64,000 nt of DNA from Gemmatimonadota bacterium (GTDB taxonomy: Bacteria; Latescibacterota; UBA2968; GCA-2709665): assembly GCA_028874335.1 (NCBI GenBank), contig JAPPJY010000009.1, positions 1 through 64,000 of the forward strand, read 5' to 3'. Shown here one piece after another: positions 7,988 to 15,749 of this stretch (position 1 is its first letter; each line of letters begins with the position of its first letter). The notes beneath the pieces are model-generated. The model was not told the DNA's origin. It searched no databases and saw only the letters and a program-made list of their open reading frames with translations. The translations under genes and the position numbers were made by a program.

Positions 7988-9139
7988 ATGACAATTCCAC
8001 GCATATTTGACGCCCCCCGGACGAGCTTTTTTCTTCTGGGACCTCGCGGCGTCGGTAAAAGCACCTATTTGCGATTGGCGTTTCCGGATGCGCACGTCGT
8101 CAATCTGCTCGCCGAGAATACGTACCAGCGGCTACTTGCGAATCCCGGTCTTCTTGCCGCGGAACTGCGGGCCGTGCCGGGCGACCGCTGGGTGGTTCTG
8201 GACGAAATTCAAAGATTGCCGGCGCTGCTAAACGAAGTACACCGCTTTATCGAAGAACGGCGGCTGCGCTTTGTATTGTGCGGGTCCAGTGCGAGAAAAC
8301 TCAAAAGCGCAGGTGTCAACCTCCTCGCGGGCCGCGCCCTCAATCGCGCGATGCATCCCTTTACTCCCGAGGAGTTGGGAGAACGGTTCGTACTCCACGA
8401 CGCCTTACAACACGGACTGCTGCCCATTGTATGGGATTCGGAGGACAGGGCAGAGACACTGGTTGCCTATACCCAGATGTATCTCAAAGAGGAGATTCAA
8501 GCCGAGGCGCTTGTGCGCAACTTGCCCGGATTCGCACGCTTTCTCCCCGTTGCAGCGCTCTTTCACGGCCAGAACTTTAACGCGACCAACATCGCGAGGG
8601 AAGCTCAGGTTGCACGTACCACGGTGACGGGATATCTGGAGATCCTGGAGGAAACGCTCCTGGGTTTTCAACTTCCTGCGTACGAGACGCGATTGCGGAT
8701 CCGCGAACGCAAATTGCCCAAATGGTATTGGTGCGACCCCGGTCTTGTACGGGCGATAAAAAGAGTGACGGCACCTCCCGCTCCCGAGGAACGCGGCGCT
8801 CTATTCGAGGGCCTGATTGCCCAGTTGATCCGGGCGTACGGGGACTACCGTGATCTGTGCGACGAATTCTACTATTGGTCGACCGCTGCGCAGACGCAAA
8901 CCGAGGTGGACTTCCTGCTCGATCGCGCAGGGGAATTCGTGGCTATCGAAGTCAAATCCGGCGGGACGTTTGCGGAATCCTGGTGCAAGGGACTGAGGGC
9001 CCTGGCCGCGCTGCCGGGGCTTTGCCGCCGGCTTGTGGTCTATCCCGAAGGACCTGAATTACGTACCGCCGACGGTATCGAAGTCCTCCCGTTTTCGCAA
9101 TTCTCCAACCTGTTGGCCGACGATGCGCTGTGGCCGTAA
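7988..9139 (+). CDS. AAA ATPase with DUF4143 C-terminal domain
   Basis: A 383-aa protein of the AAA_14/DUF4143 family. Walker A is GPRGVGKST (18-26), Walker B is WVVLDEIQ (68-75), and the sensor-like FVLCGSSARKLK lies near 95-106. The C-terminal domain ends with EVDFLL...VAIEVKSGG, which resembles a PD-(D/E)xK nuclease core. These ATPases are common in variable genome regions; their cellular role is unproven. The gene lies between 88-bp direct repeats next to a tRNA, which suggests movement by recombination. Confidence 0.9.
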   Translation: MTIPRIFDAPRTSFFLLGPRGVGKSTYLRLAFPDAHVVNLLAENTYQRLLANPGLLAAELRAVPGDRWVVLDEIQRLPALLNEVHRFIEERRLRFVLCGSSARKLKSAGVNLLAGRALNRAMHPFTPEELGERFVLHDALQHGLLPIVWDSEDRAETLVAYTQMYLKEEIQAEALVRNLPGFARFLPVAALFHGQNFNATNIAREAQVARTTVTGYLEILEETLLGFQLPAYETRLRIRERKLPKWYWCDPGLVRAIKRVTAPPAPEERGALFEGLIAQLIRAYGDYRDLCDEFYYWSTAAQTQTEVDFLLDRAGEFVAIEVKSGGTFAESWCKGLRALAALPGLCRRLVVYPEGPELRTADGIEVLPFSQFSNLLADDALWP

Positions 9140-9174
9140 GGGTATTCGCTGAGCGAAAACGGGTCCACACGGCA

Positions 9175-9263
9175 CTTGACTGACATCGGTTTCGCGTGAG
9201 AATCGGCTACCGTCACCGCAATGAAGAAAGGCACCCGCTTTTCGCAGGTGCCTGTTTTTGTTC
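9175..9263. repeat. Right copy of the direct repeat, at the 3' flank of tRNA-Leu
   Basis: This copy begins CTTGACTGACATCGGTTTC and ends just where the CCA end of tRNA-Leu begins. It aligns with 7788-7875 over its whole length. The two copies are 1387 bases apart. Confidence 0.8.
9230..9258. terminator. Bidirectional terminator between the ATPase gene and tRNA-Leu
   Basis: GGCACC (9230-9235) pairs with GGTGCC (9247-9252). The plus strand continues TGTTTTTG and the minus strand continues TTTCTT. It can therefore end both the plus-strand ATPase message and the minus-strand tRNA transcript. Confidence 0.7.
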
Positions 9264-9350
<87 letters not shown>

Positions 9351-9372
9351 GTCATTGATTCACGGGGCGACA

Positions 9373-9401
9373 AATATCCCAATCAGTGTAAAAACTGTCA
9401 A
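9373..9401 (-). promoter_or_regulatory. Promoter of tRNA-Leu
   Basis: On the minus strand, TTGACA (9401-9396) and GATATT (9378-9373) are 17 bases apart. The predicted start is about 16 bases before the mature tRNA. Confidence 0.65.
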
Positions 9402-9468
9402 GAGGAAACAAGCGTTCGACAACGCCGAAACGTCCGACAGGTCGTTGTTGCCAGGATCCAACCTGCCT

Positions 9469-9852
9469 TCAGCCATCGAATGTAAGACTCATTGTATGCA
9501 GATTGATAATGGCCCCGGATTCTGTAAGGAAATCCATCCCCAAAATCCCATTGATTTCAAAGCCATAATCCATGCCACCTATATCAAGTTCAAAATTTGT
9601 CAGTTCCTTCTGTCCAACCTGCAAACAATCAACCCGTCGCCTGAATACGACCTCATGTCCACCCACACCGCGAATTGTGACTATCCGGTCATCCGGCAAA
9701 GGAAATATACCGATGGAATCAACCAAATCGGCGGATATTACCGTGCTGGCTGATCCAGTATCGACCAGGACTTGAGGAATCTCGATAGTTGATCCCCGAT
9801 AGTCAATAGACACCGATGTAAATGGCAGATCATACCTGCGTATCAATTGCAT
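9469..9852 (-). CDS. Retropepsin-like aspartic protease domain protein
   Basis: A 127-aa single-domain protein with the aspartyl protease signature VDTGS at 30-34, a central GVGGHEVVFRR flap-like region, and the C-terminal GILGMDFL motif of the gag-pol-type fold. One domain of this size must dimerise to form a two-Asp active site. There is no signal peptide, so it should act in the cytosol. It overlaps the upstream 93-aa gene by 23 bases. Its target is unknown. Confidence 0.8.
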   Translation of the reverse strand: MQLIRRYDLPFTSVSIDYRGSTIEIPQVLVDTGSASTVISADLVDSIGIFPLPDDRIVTIRGVGGHEVVFRRRVDCLQVGQKELTNFELDIGGMDYGFEINGILGMDFLTESGAIINLHTMSLTFDG

Positions 9853-10111
9853 ACAGCGAACGAATGCCCGACCATTGTCTTACTTGAATATCAAGTGAAT
9901 CACGACTGGTGTGGAGAAAATAGAATTCACGTTCGGGATATTGATGGTGAAGGGTCTGATACCGGTTCATAGCTGTCTTGCCATCCGGGCATTCTTCAAC
10001 GACTGTCAGACGATTCAGATGCCGCCGATAGTCTGAGGTTGTATGGGCTTCTAATGCCTCAACAATCAGCCACTTTTTGGGATGGTCTTTGCATATCTCA
10101 GGCCAGCGCAT
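9830..10111 (-). CDS. Hypothetical protein paired with the retropepsin-like gene
   Basis: A 93-aa soluble protein that I do not recognise. It begins MRWPEICKDHPKKWLIVEAL and is rich in charged and aromatic residues, without a membrane segment or helix-turn-helix that I can see. Its 3' end overlaps the protease gene by 23 bases, so the two are probably co-translated. Possible roles include substrate, inhibitor or adaptor of the protease. Confidence 0.7.
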   Translation of the reverse strand: MRWPEICKDHPKKWLIVEALEAHTTSDYRRHLNRLTVVEECPDGKTAMNRYQTLHHQYPEREFYFLHTSRDSLDIQVRQWSGIRSLYAIDTQV

Positions 10112-10378
10112 TTAACCTACTCCTCTACAGATAGCGTTGTTTGAATTTTGCCTGACATACAAGCGGTCCGGGCACGGCAGACGGGGCCGCCTCCGGATGA
10201 CAGGCCGGGCGAACTCGATTGACAGGATACGCCAGGGTTCGCTACTCCCCACCGCATCAGCCGTCGCCGGCCCCTTCGACCCTTCGACAGGCTCAGGGAG
10301 CGGCTCAGGCTTCAGGGATATCACGGCGCATGCCGACGCCCATAAAGGCAGCGCATGTGCAGCTTGCCAAATGAAGCG
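10112..10378. other. Intergenic region with a REP-like CTTCGACAGGCTCAG motif
   Basis: No gene is supported. Around 10270-10300, CCTTCGACAGGCTCAGGGAG follows a shorter CCTTCGAC. This motif resembles the short dispersed REP-type palindromes seen in many environmental genomes. A related TTTCGACAAGCTCAA occurs at 61970-61984. Confidence 0.45.
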
Positions 10379-10993
10379 CTACGGCCTCCGATCCGCTACG
10401 GGCGGCCCCAGTATCTCATTGTAGACGATCGCCTTGCGGACCGTTTTCGGCTTGAAATCGAGGTCGATTCTCCGGCGGCGGGTTATGCGGCGAGGCGCCA
10501 CGACCAGCGGTTGGACATCCGGTAAGCCGTCCTGTTCTACTTCCGCCGCGGATTCCGCCGCCTCGGCGCCTATCGCCCCACCGGGGTGTTCGTCCTCCGC
10601 CGGGTCGAAACCGGCCGGCCGATATTCATCCCCCGTGTAGGCTTCACTCACCGGGCGCGCGCCCTTCACTTCTCGAAACTCTCTCCCGCCCGCGGGTTCA
10701 CTGACAGGGCGGGCGCCACGTATTTCCTGAAACTCAGGTCCCGTGGGCGCCTCGCTCACCGGGCGCGTGCCCCGTACCTCCTGGAACTCCGTGGCCATTG
10801 GCGCCGGTTTCGTCGGTCCCGGTTCCCGGAAGACGTCATCTTCCGGTGGATCGACGTCCGGTACTCCCATCGGGGGCAGGCCCAGATCCTCTTCCTCCAG
10901 TTCCCGGCCGCGCCGGCCTTCGAGTATCTTGTTGACCAGCGAGGAGATCACGCTTAACACGATAAACAGGATGACGACGATTTCGAAGCTCAT
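10379..10993 (-). CDS. Hypothetical single-pass membrane protein with EFxEVxGxRPVSE repeats
   Basis: A 204-aa protein with one N-terminal membrane anchor (VVILFIVLSVISSLV) and an acidic, proline-rich cytoplasmic-type tail. The middle holds three tandem units of about 18 residues: EFQEVRGTRPVSE, EFQEIRGARPVSE and EFREVKGARPVSE. The C terminus is basic (RRITRRRRIDLDFKPK). It begins three bases after the floA stop codon, so it probably belongs to the flotillin complex or microdomain. I do not recognise the family. Confidence 0.75.
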   Translation of the reverse strand: MSFEIVVILFIVLSVISSLVNKILEGRRGRELEEEDLGLPPMGVPDVDPPEDDVFREPGPTKPAPMATEFQEVRGTRPVSEAPTGPEFQEIRGARPVSEPAGGREFREVKGARPVSEAYTGDEYRPAGFDPAEDEHPGGAIGAEAAESAAEVEQDGLPDVQPLVVAPRRITRRRRIDLDFKPKTVRKAIVYNEILGPPVADRRP

Positions 10994-10996
10994 GAT

Positions 10997-11995
10997 CTAC
11001 GCGTCTCCCCTGTCCGTATCTTCTTCAGGGCCGTCCTCGGTGTCGGCGATTCCTTCCCGCATCGAGGTATCGGCCTGGATATTCTGCATCCGGTAATAGT
11101 CCATGACGCCCAGATTGCCGCTGCGGAACGCCTCGGCCATCGCCCGCGGAACCTCCGCCTCCGCCTCCACGACCCGCGCACGCATCTCGACCACCCGCGC
11201 GCTCATCTCCTGCTCGTGGGCCACCGCCATCGCCCGCCGTTCTTCCGCCTTCGCGCGGGCGATTTTCAGATCGGCCTCCGCCTGATCCGTCTGGAGCTTG
11301 GCCCCGATATTGTCGCCCACGTCCACGTCGGCGATATCGATCGACAGGATTTCGTACGCAGTACCCGAATCCAGTCCTTTTCCGAGCACGGTCTTCGAAA
11401 TCAGATCCGGATTCTCCAGCACCGCCTTGTGCGTTTCAGAGGAGCCGATTGTGGTGACGATCCCCTCCCCGACGCGGGCCACGATCGTTTCCTCGCCTGC
11501 CCCACCCACCAGCCGATCGATATTGGCGCGTACAGTCACGCGCGACGTGGCCTTGACCTGGATGCCGTCTTTCGCCACGGCCGTGACCATCGGGGTGGAA
11601 ATCACCTTGGGATTGACGCTGACCTGCACGGCCTCCAGCACGTTGCGGCCCGCAAGGTCGATCGCCGCGGCCCGTTCCGTGGTGAGATTGATCCCGGCTT
11701 TGTCAGCCGCAATTAGGGCGGTCACCACGTTCTCCACGTGTCCTCCCGCCAGGTAATGCGCTTCCAGGAATGAGGTGGGAATAGCCAGTCCCGCCTTCGT
11801 GGCGCTGATCTGCGACCCCAGGATGATTCGCGGGGGAACGCGCCGCAGGCGCATCCCGACCAGTTCGCCGATTCCGATTCGGACGCGGGCCGCAAGGGCC
11901 GAGATCCAGAGGCCGACCGGGATGAAATAAAAGAAGAGGAACAGTGCTACGACTACTGCGACAACAATCACGAGAAGGAAAACTGCATCGACCAT
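10997..11995 (-). CDS. floA: Flotillin-like protein FloA
   Basis: A 332-aa SPFH-family scaffold of bacterial membrane microdomains, close to the FloA/UPF0365 family throughout its length. It has an N-terminal hydrophobic hairpin ([25 protein letters not shown]), an SPFH core including [20 protein letters not shown], and a C-terminal EA-rich coiled coil ([19 protein letters not shown]). It lies downstream of two NfeD-domain genes, the classical NfeD-flotillin neighbourhood. A MITE at 12059-12221 separates them. Confidence 0.95.
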   Translation of the reverse strand: MVDAVFLLVIVVAVVVALFLFFYFIPVGLWISALAARVRIGIGELVGMRLRRVPPRIILGSQISATKAGLAIPTSFLEAHYLAGGHVENVVTALIAADKAGINLTTERAAAIDLAGRNVLEAVQVSVNPKVISTPMVTAVAKDGIQVKATSRVTVRANIDRLVGGAGEETIVARVGEGIVTTIGSSETHKAVLENPDLISKTVLGKGLDSGTAYEILSIDIADVDVGDNIGAKLQTDQAEADLKIARAKAEERRAMAVAHEQEMSARVVEMRARVVEAEAEVPRAMAEAFRSGNLGVMDYYRMQNIQADTSMREGIADTEDGPEEDTDRGDA

Positions 11996-12058
11996 AGTTC
12001 AGCTCCCTTTATATCTTCTACCGATTGAATCGATCTGACTCAAGTCCGGACGTTCCTA

Positions 12059-12221
12059 GTGTTCTGTCCCGGAAATAAGTTGCCTGAATTCGACCGCCGA
12101 GTCGCCCGTCTCGCAAGGCGCCTGAGCGCAGCCGACCTGCGTATGGTCGGCGAGCGAGGGCAACGTAGCGAGACGGGATGAATCGTCGGTCGAATGGTGA
12201 GGAATTCTTGGGACAGGACAC
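12059..12221. mobile_element. Palindromic MITE with TA target duplication (family B)
   Basis: The left end GTGTTCTGTCCC (12059-12070) and right end GGGACAGGACAC (12210-12221) are inverted repeats. Similarity continues inward through ATTCGACCG and CCCGTCTCGC on both arms, giving a long imperfect hairpin. TA flanks both ends (12057-12058 and 12222-12223), as produced by IS630/Tc1/mariner-type transposases. It encodes no protein. It sits between the short NfeD gene and floA, and its last base plus the TA form the TAG stop of the NfeD gene. Confidence 0.8.
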
Positions 12222-12529
12222 TATTTGGCGTCCTCGGCTTTACGAACCACGATCCGGTTGCCTTCAACCTCGACGACCGTGATCATGCTGTCCCTTTCGA
12301 TAAACTCGCCATCCGCGGCCACGTTGACCCGGCGCCCGTCAATCAGCCCTGTACCCGATGGGCGCAGCGGCGTATAGGCCACCCCTTCTTTTCCCAATAG
12401 CGCTTCATTCTCTCCGGTGGCTACGTAACCGGCCTCGGCCTTTTCGTCGGCGTGGAGTACGAGCCATCTCCACAACACGATAGCAATTGCGACGACAAGT
12501 ACAACCAGAATTGCAATTCCTTCGACCAT
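12221..12529 (-). CDS. Short NfeD C-terminal (OB-fold) membrane protein
   Basis: A 102-aa protein with one N-terminal membrane helix (GIAILVVLVVAIAIVLWRWLV) followed by an NfeD OB-fold domain containing EALLGKEGVAYTPLRPSGTG. It closely repeats the C-terminal domain of the long NfeD protein upstream, including the ending RIVVRK, so it probably arose by partial gene duplication. The ATG at 12529 was preferred over one six codons earlier. The TAG stop is supplied by the adjoining TA-flanked MITE. Confidence 0.85.
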   Translation of the reverse strand: MVEGIAILVVLVVAIAIVLWRWLVLHADEKAEAGYVATGENEALLGKEGVAYTPLRPSGTGLIDGRRVNVAADGEFIERDSMITVVEVEGNRIVVRKAEDAK

Positions 12530-12588
12530 ACCGCGGCTCCCGTACATACCGGATTGCCCGAGTAGAAAATTCCATATCCCGCCCGCTG

Positions 12589-13932
12589 CTAACTCGCCTC
12601 TTCGGTCTTTCGGACCACGATCCGGTTGCCTTCAACCTCGACCACCGTGATCCGGCTGTCCTTTTCTATAAATTCGCCTTCGGCAGCCACGTTGACCCGG
12701 CGCCCGTCGATGAGCCCCGTGCCCGCGGGCCGCAGCGGCGTAAAGGCAACGCCTTCCCTGCCAAGTAGCGCTTCATGTTTTCCAGTGGCGATGTACCCCG
12801 CGTCGCTGCGTTCTTCTTCGTGAAGCACCAGCCACTTCCACGCGGACGTGCGCGGCAGCATTTTCAACATCATGCCGCCGATCAGAACCGTCGTCAAAAA
12901 TGCCAGCAGCAGGGGCCGTGCGCCGTCCGCTACTGACTCCCAGGTCCACAGTTCCGGGCGTCCCATCAGGCTCAGAAACAGTCCGGCAAACATCAGAATG
13001 ACGCCCGGAATGGCCAGCACTCCGAATCCGGCAATGAAGAACAGATCGACAACCACCAGAATCACCCCGCCCAGAAAGAGCAGCACTTCCGTCCAGTCAG
13101 CCAGCTTTACCAGCAGATGGCTGCCGAAAAACAGACCCAGGCAGATCAGGCCGATTGTGCCGCCGACGCCCCAACCCGGGCTCTGGATCTCAAAGATCAA
13201 TCCCAGAAAACCGAGCGACATCAGCAGCGAAGCCACAATCGGGTGGGTGAGCCAGCGTACGACCTGCTCCGACCAGTTTACCGACTGGCGGGTTATCCGC
13301 GCGCCATCCAGTTCATAGTGCTTCAGTACGGCCCGAAGTTTCTCAAATTCACCGGTTGCCGTAACCATGGTTTCTGCGATCTTCTTCGCAACCGCCTCGG
13401 TAGTGGTGAGCGTGAGCAGCTTTCCCTTCGGAGCGAGACCCTCTATATCCACGTCTTCGTCGACCATCGCCTCCGCCAGCTCTGGGGGGCGGCCCGTCTT
13501 CTCGGCGGTCGCTTTCATCTCGTTGCGAAAGTAGGAGATCACCTTTTCGCTGGCCTTCTTGCCCTGCATGTCAACGGCCGTGGCCGCGCCGATCGTTCCT
13601 CCCTCCACCATGACGATATGCCGCGTAGCCAGTGAAATCAAAGCCCCGGCCGAGATCGCTCTTGGGTTGATGAAGGCAATGGTCTTCACATCGCTGTACA
13701 AAATCGCGTCCCGGATGACCAGGGCCGCATCCAGTGCGCCGCCAGGGGTGTCAATTTCGAAGACCACCGCGGACACGTCCTCTGCCTCCGCGTCCTCCAT
13801 AACCCGCGAGATAAAGGCGGCCAGCCCCCGCTCGATCGTCCCTCCGATCGGCACGACGTAGACGGATCCTTCCGCCAGGCACACGGACGGCAGAAGCAGG
13901 AGGAACGCAAGAACCGAAAGCGTAACGCGCAT
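12589..13932 (-). CDS. NfeD family membrane-bound serine protease (ClpP-like plus NfeD)
   Basis: A 447-aa protein with a signal peptide (MRVTLSVLAFLLLLPSVCLA) and a ClpP-like protease domain. EIDTPGG is near 59-65, the likely nucleophile is Ser94 in AISAG, and candidate catalytic lysines lie at 125-130. Several membrane helices follow at about 255-380, then a C-terminal NfeD OB domain with EALLGREGVAFTPLRPAGTG. Related enzymes cleave stomatin/flotillin partners at membranes. I chose the ATG at 13932 because it gives a clean signal peptide; earlier in-frame starts add a non-hydrophobic leader. Confidence 0.9.
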   Translation of the reverse strand: MRVTLSVLAFLLLLPSVCLAEGSVYVVPIGGTIERGLAAFISRVMEDAEAEDVSAVVFEIDTPGGALDAALVIRDAILYSDVKTIAFINPRAISAGALISLATRHIVMVEGGTIGAATAVDMQGKKASEKVISYFRNEMKATAEKTGRPPELAEAMVDEDVDIEGLAPKGKLLTLTTTEAVAKKIAETMVTATGEFEKLRAVLKHYELDGARITRQSVNWSEQVVRWLTHPIVASLLMSLGFLGLIFEIQSPGWGVGGTIGLICLGLFFGSHLLVKLADWTEVLLFLGGVILVVVDLFFIAGFGVLAIPGVILMFAGLFLSLMGRPELWTWESVADGARPLLLAFLTTVLIGGMMLKMLPRTSAWKWLVLHEEERSDAGYIATGKHEALLGREGVAFTPLRPAGTGLIDGRRVNVAAEGEFIEKDSRITVVEVEGNRIVVRKTEEAS

Positions 13933-14059
13933 TTGGGAGAGCTCCCCCGACGGTTGGAATTCAGGCGGCATGATCCTCAATATCAGTGTACCGCATTGCA
14001 GGTCAATTGTCAATGGCTTCGAAACGGTCGGCGGACGTCAACCAATGGCGTATTCCGGC

Positions 14060-14088
14060 TTGACATCAACTCCGTATCCTTGTATTTT
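14060..14088 (+). promoter_or_regulatory. Promoter of tRNA-Met
   Basis: TTGACA (14060-14065) and TATTTT (14083-14088) are separated by 17 bases. The predicted start lies about 14 bases before the mature tRNA. Confidence 0.65.
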
Positions 14089-14108
14089 TTCGGTCCGGCA
14101 ATAAAGGT

Positions 14109-14184
14109 GGCGGCGTAGCTCAGTTGGCAGAGCAGTGGAATCATAATCCATGGGTCGGGGGTTCAAGTCCCTCCGCCGCTACCA
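14109..14184 (+). tRNA. tRNA-Met (anticodon CAT, elongator-like)
   Basis: A 76-nt tRNA with an encoded CCA. The anticodon stem GTGGA/TCCAT encloses ATCATAA. The first base pair is G-U and the anticodon stem lacks the three G-C pairs of initiator tRNA, so an elongator tRNA-Met is most likely. A lysidine-modified tRNA-Ile cannot be excluded from the anticodon alone. Confidence 0.92.
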
Positions 14185-14225
14185 GAAAACTGATGCCGGT
14201 CCTGCCGGCCTCGTTATGATGTGTA

Positions 14226-14263
14226 AGCCCCCGTGGTCAGATTCACGGGGGCTAATTTCATTT
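14226..14263 (+). terminator. Terminator of tRNA-Met
   Basis: AGCCCCCGTG (14226-14235) pairs perfectly with CACGGGGGCT (14244-14253) and is followed by AATTTCATTT. This is a strong GC-rich hairpin about 40 bases after the tRNA. Confidence 0.75.
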
Positions 14264-14306
14264 GGAGTGTCTTCCATGAGAACGCATTACCGACGTGCAG
14301 AAACCT

Positions 14307-14630
14307 CTACTGCTGACTTTTGTTTCGATGAATGACTTCCAGATCCTGGCGGAGATCGTCGAGGTCGTACTGGAAAGGCACTTTTGATACCCTGGCGTAG
14401 TCCATCATTTCCCATAAGGACACGCCCGCTTCCCGGGCAGCCCGCGCAAGGGTAACCCTTCTTTCGCCGTACAGACTGGCGTAATGCTCCAACTTCCATT
14501 GCTGTATTGCTTTCGACAGCAGCCTGCGGACCGTGGTTGAACGATCGGATTGCTCGACGTTTTCGATCAACTCCAATGCGCGGACCAACTCCGACGGAAG
14601 CCTCGTTCCAACCATCTGTTCCATCTTCAT
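14307..14630 (-). CDS. RHH/UPF0175-type antitoxin-like protein
   Basis: A 107-aa protein with an N-terminal ribbon-helix-helix-like segment (GTRLPSELVRALELIE) and a UPF0175-type helical region (YGERRVTLARAAREAGVSLWEMMDYA). UPF0175 proteins usually act as antitoxins or DNA-binding partners of PIN-type toxins. No toxin gene is adjacent, so this one appears orphaned. The ATG has a strong purine-rich ribosome-binding region (GGGAGGTGGAAGG). It lies 33 bases behind the C45 gene and could be part of that transcript. Confidence 0.75.
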   Translation of the reverse strand: MKMEQMVGTRLPSELVRALELIENVEQSDRSTTVRRLLSKAIQQWKLEHYASLYGERRVTLARAAREAGVSLWEMMDYARVSKVPFQYDLDDLRQDLEVIHRNKSQQ

Positions 14631-14663
14631 CCTTCCACCTCCCTCGCGAGAAAAAAAAAAGCA

Positions 14664-15719
14664 TCAGCCTGTGTCAACTTCATGTCGGATAAAGGGATGG
14701 CAACAGGGATAACCCTCCGTCGCCCACATCGCCCGTTCTGCCGGGCACAGAATGATCCCGCTGTCCGTATGCAGACCTCCCTGACCGTGCTGGCAAATGC
14801 CGACGGGATCATCGTGCGTCCGGTACATTTGCGCCAATCCTTCGAAGCTTCGCGCCACGTCCCTCTCCATCCGGGACACCAGATCGATTCGCGCATGGCT
14901 GTTGTCCAGATACGGCAATGCCGGATCGTCCTTCCCGACCAGTTCTTTTCCAAGGCAATGGTTGGTCTCCCACACCGCCTCACCGGGTCCGGATGGACGC
15001 CTGATGGTCTGCCCCGCCACGTGTTTTTCCAGAATCGCCACCTCCCCGGTCGCGTCGCCCATCAGGACGCTCATCCCGTGCATCGGGATTTCGAATTCGG
15101 CGCATAAGGCAGCGGCATCCTCGACGGTACGGCACCGTTCCGCCAGCAAAGGCAGGAGAAACAGCACCGGAACGCCGCCCTCACGGCGTTCACATCCGGT
15201 GAGTCCGGTCATGCCGAACCCGAACCCGGCTTCATTTACCGCCGACGACGTCCAGATCGTTCCAACGAAGTGAATCTGGACGGAACGCAGTTTACCGGAC
15301 GGCGCCGCGTGATGAATCGCATTGGCCCCCAGCTCCCTCTTCCCGAGATCGTCGGACTTCCCCAGCCATGCACGTCCATCCTCGTCCGCAAATCCGAAAA
15401 CGGTGCATGCCGGCGTTGTGGACTCGTCCAGGTCGAAGACGAGATTGAGCTCGAACACGTCGTCGAACGGCAGGCCGGCGCCGATCGCGATCCCCTCGAT
15501 CTCGCGGATCATGTCGGGAAACAACCCGCCGATGCGCTCCGTCCAAACGTCCACCTTCCGCCTGCGCGCGTCAGGCGCCAGACCAGGCCGCCAGCCCCCC
15601 TTTCCGTCGGTAAAGTCCTCTCGGTACCGATCGATCAATACGGCGATCCGGTCCGATGCGGCGCGTCCATGGGCGATGCCTCGCGCCATCGCGTCGCCTT
15701 CCGTCTGTAAATAGTACAT
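14664..15719 (-). CDS. C45 family autoproteolytic acyltransferase/hydrolase
   Basis: A 351-aa Ntn-hydrolase related to acyl-CoA:6-aminopenicillanic acid acyltransferase (peptidase family C45). The likely nucleophile is Cys105 in TTPACTVFGF, which would become the new N terminus after self-cleavage. Downstream are the family-typical FVGTIWTSSAVNEAGFGFG and ETNHCLG regions. Related proteins cleave or form linear amide bonds. It ends an operon with a homocysteine methyltransferase and a ceramidase-like protein, so an amide-containing lipid or amino-acid derivative is a possible substrate. Confidence 0.85.
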   Translation of the reverse strand: MYYLQTEGDAMARGIAHGRAASDRIAVLIDRYREDFTDGKGGWRPGLAPDARRRKVDVWTERIGGLFPDMIREIEGIAIGAGLPFDDVFELNLVFDLDESTTPACTVFGFADEDGRAWLGKSDDLGKRELGANAIHHAAPSGKLRSVQIHFVGTIWTSSAVNEAGFGFGMTGLTGCERREGGVPVLFLLPLLAERCRTVEDAAALCAEFEIPMHGMSVLMGDATGEVAILEKHVAGQTIRRPSGPGEAVWETNHCLGKELVGKDDPALPYLDNSHARIDLVSRMERDVARSFEGLAQMYRTHDDPVGICQHGQGGLHTDSGIILCPAERAMWATEGYPCCHPFIRHEVDTG

Positions 15720-15749
15720 CAGCGCTCCGTCGTCCCTTCGGAAGTTCCC

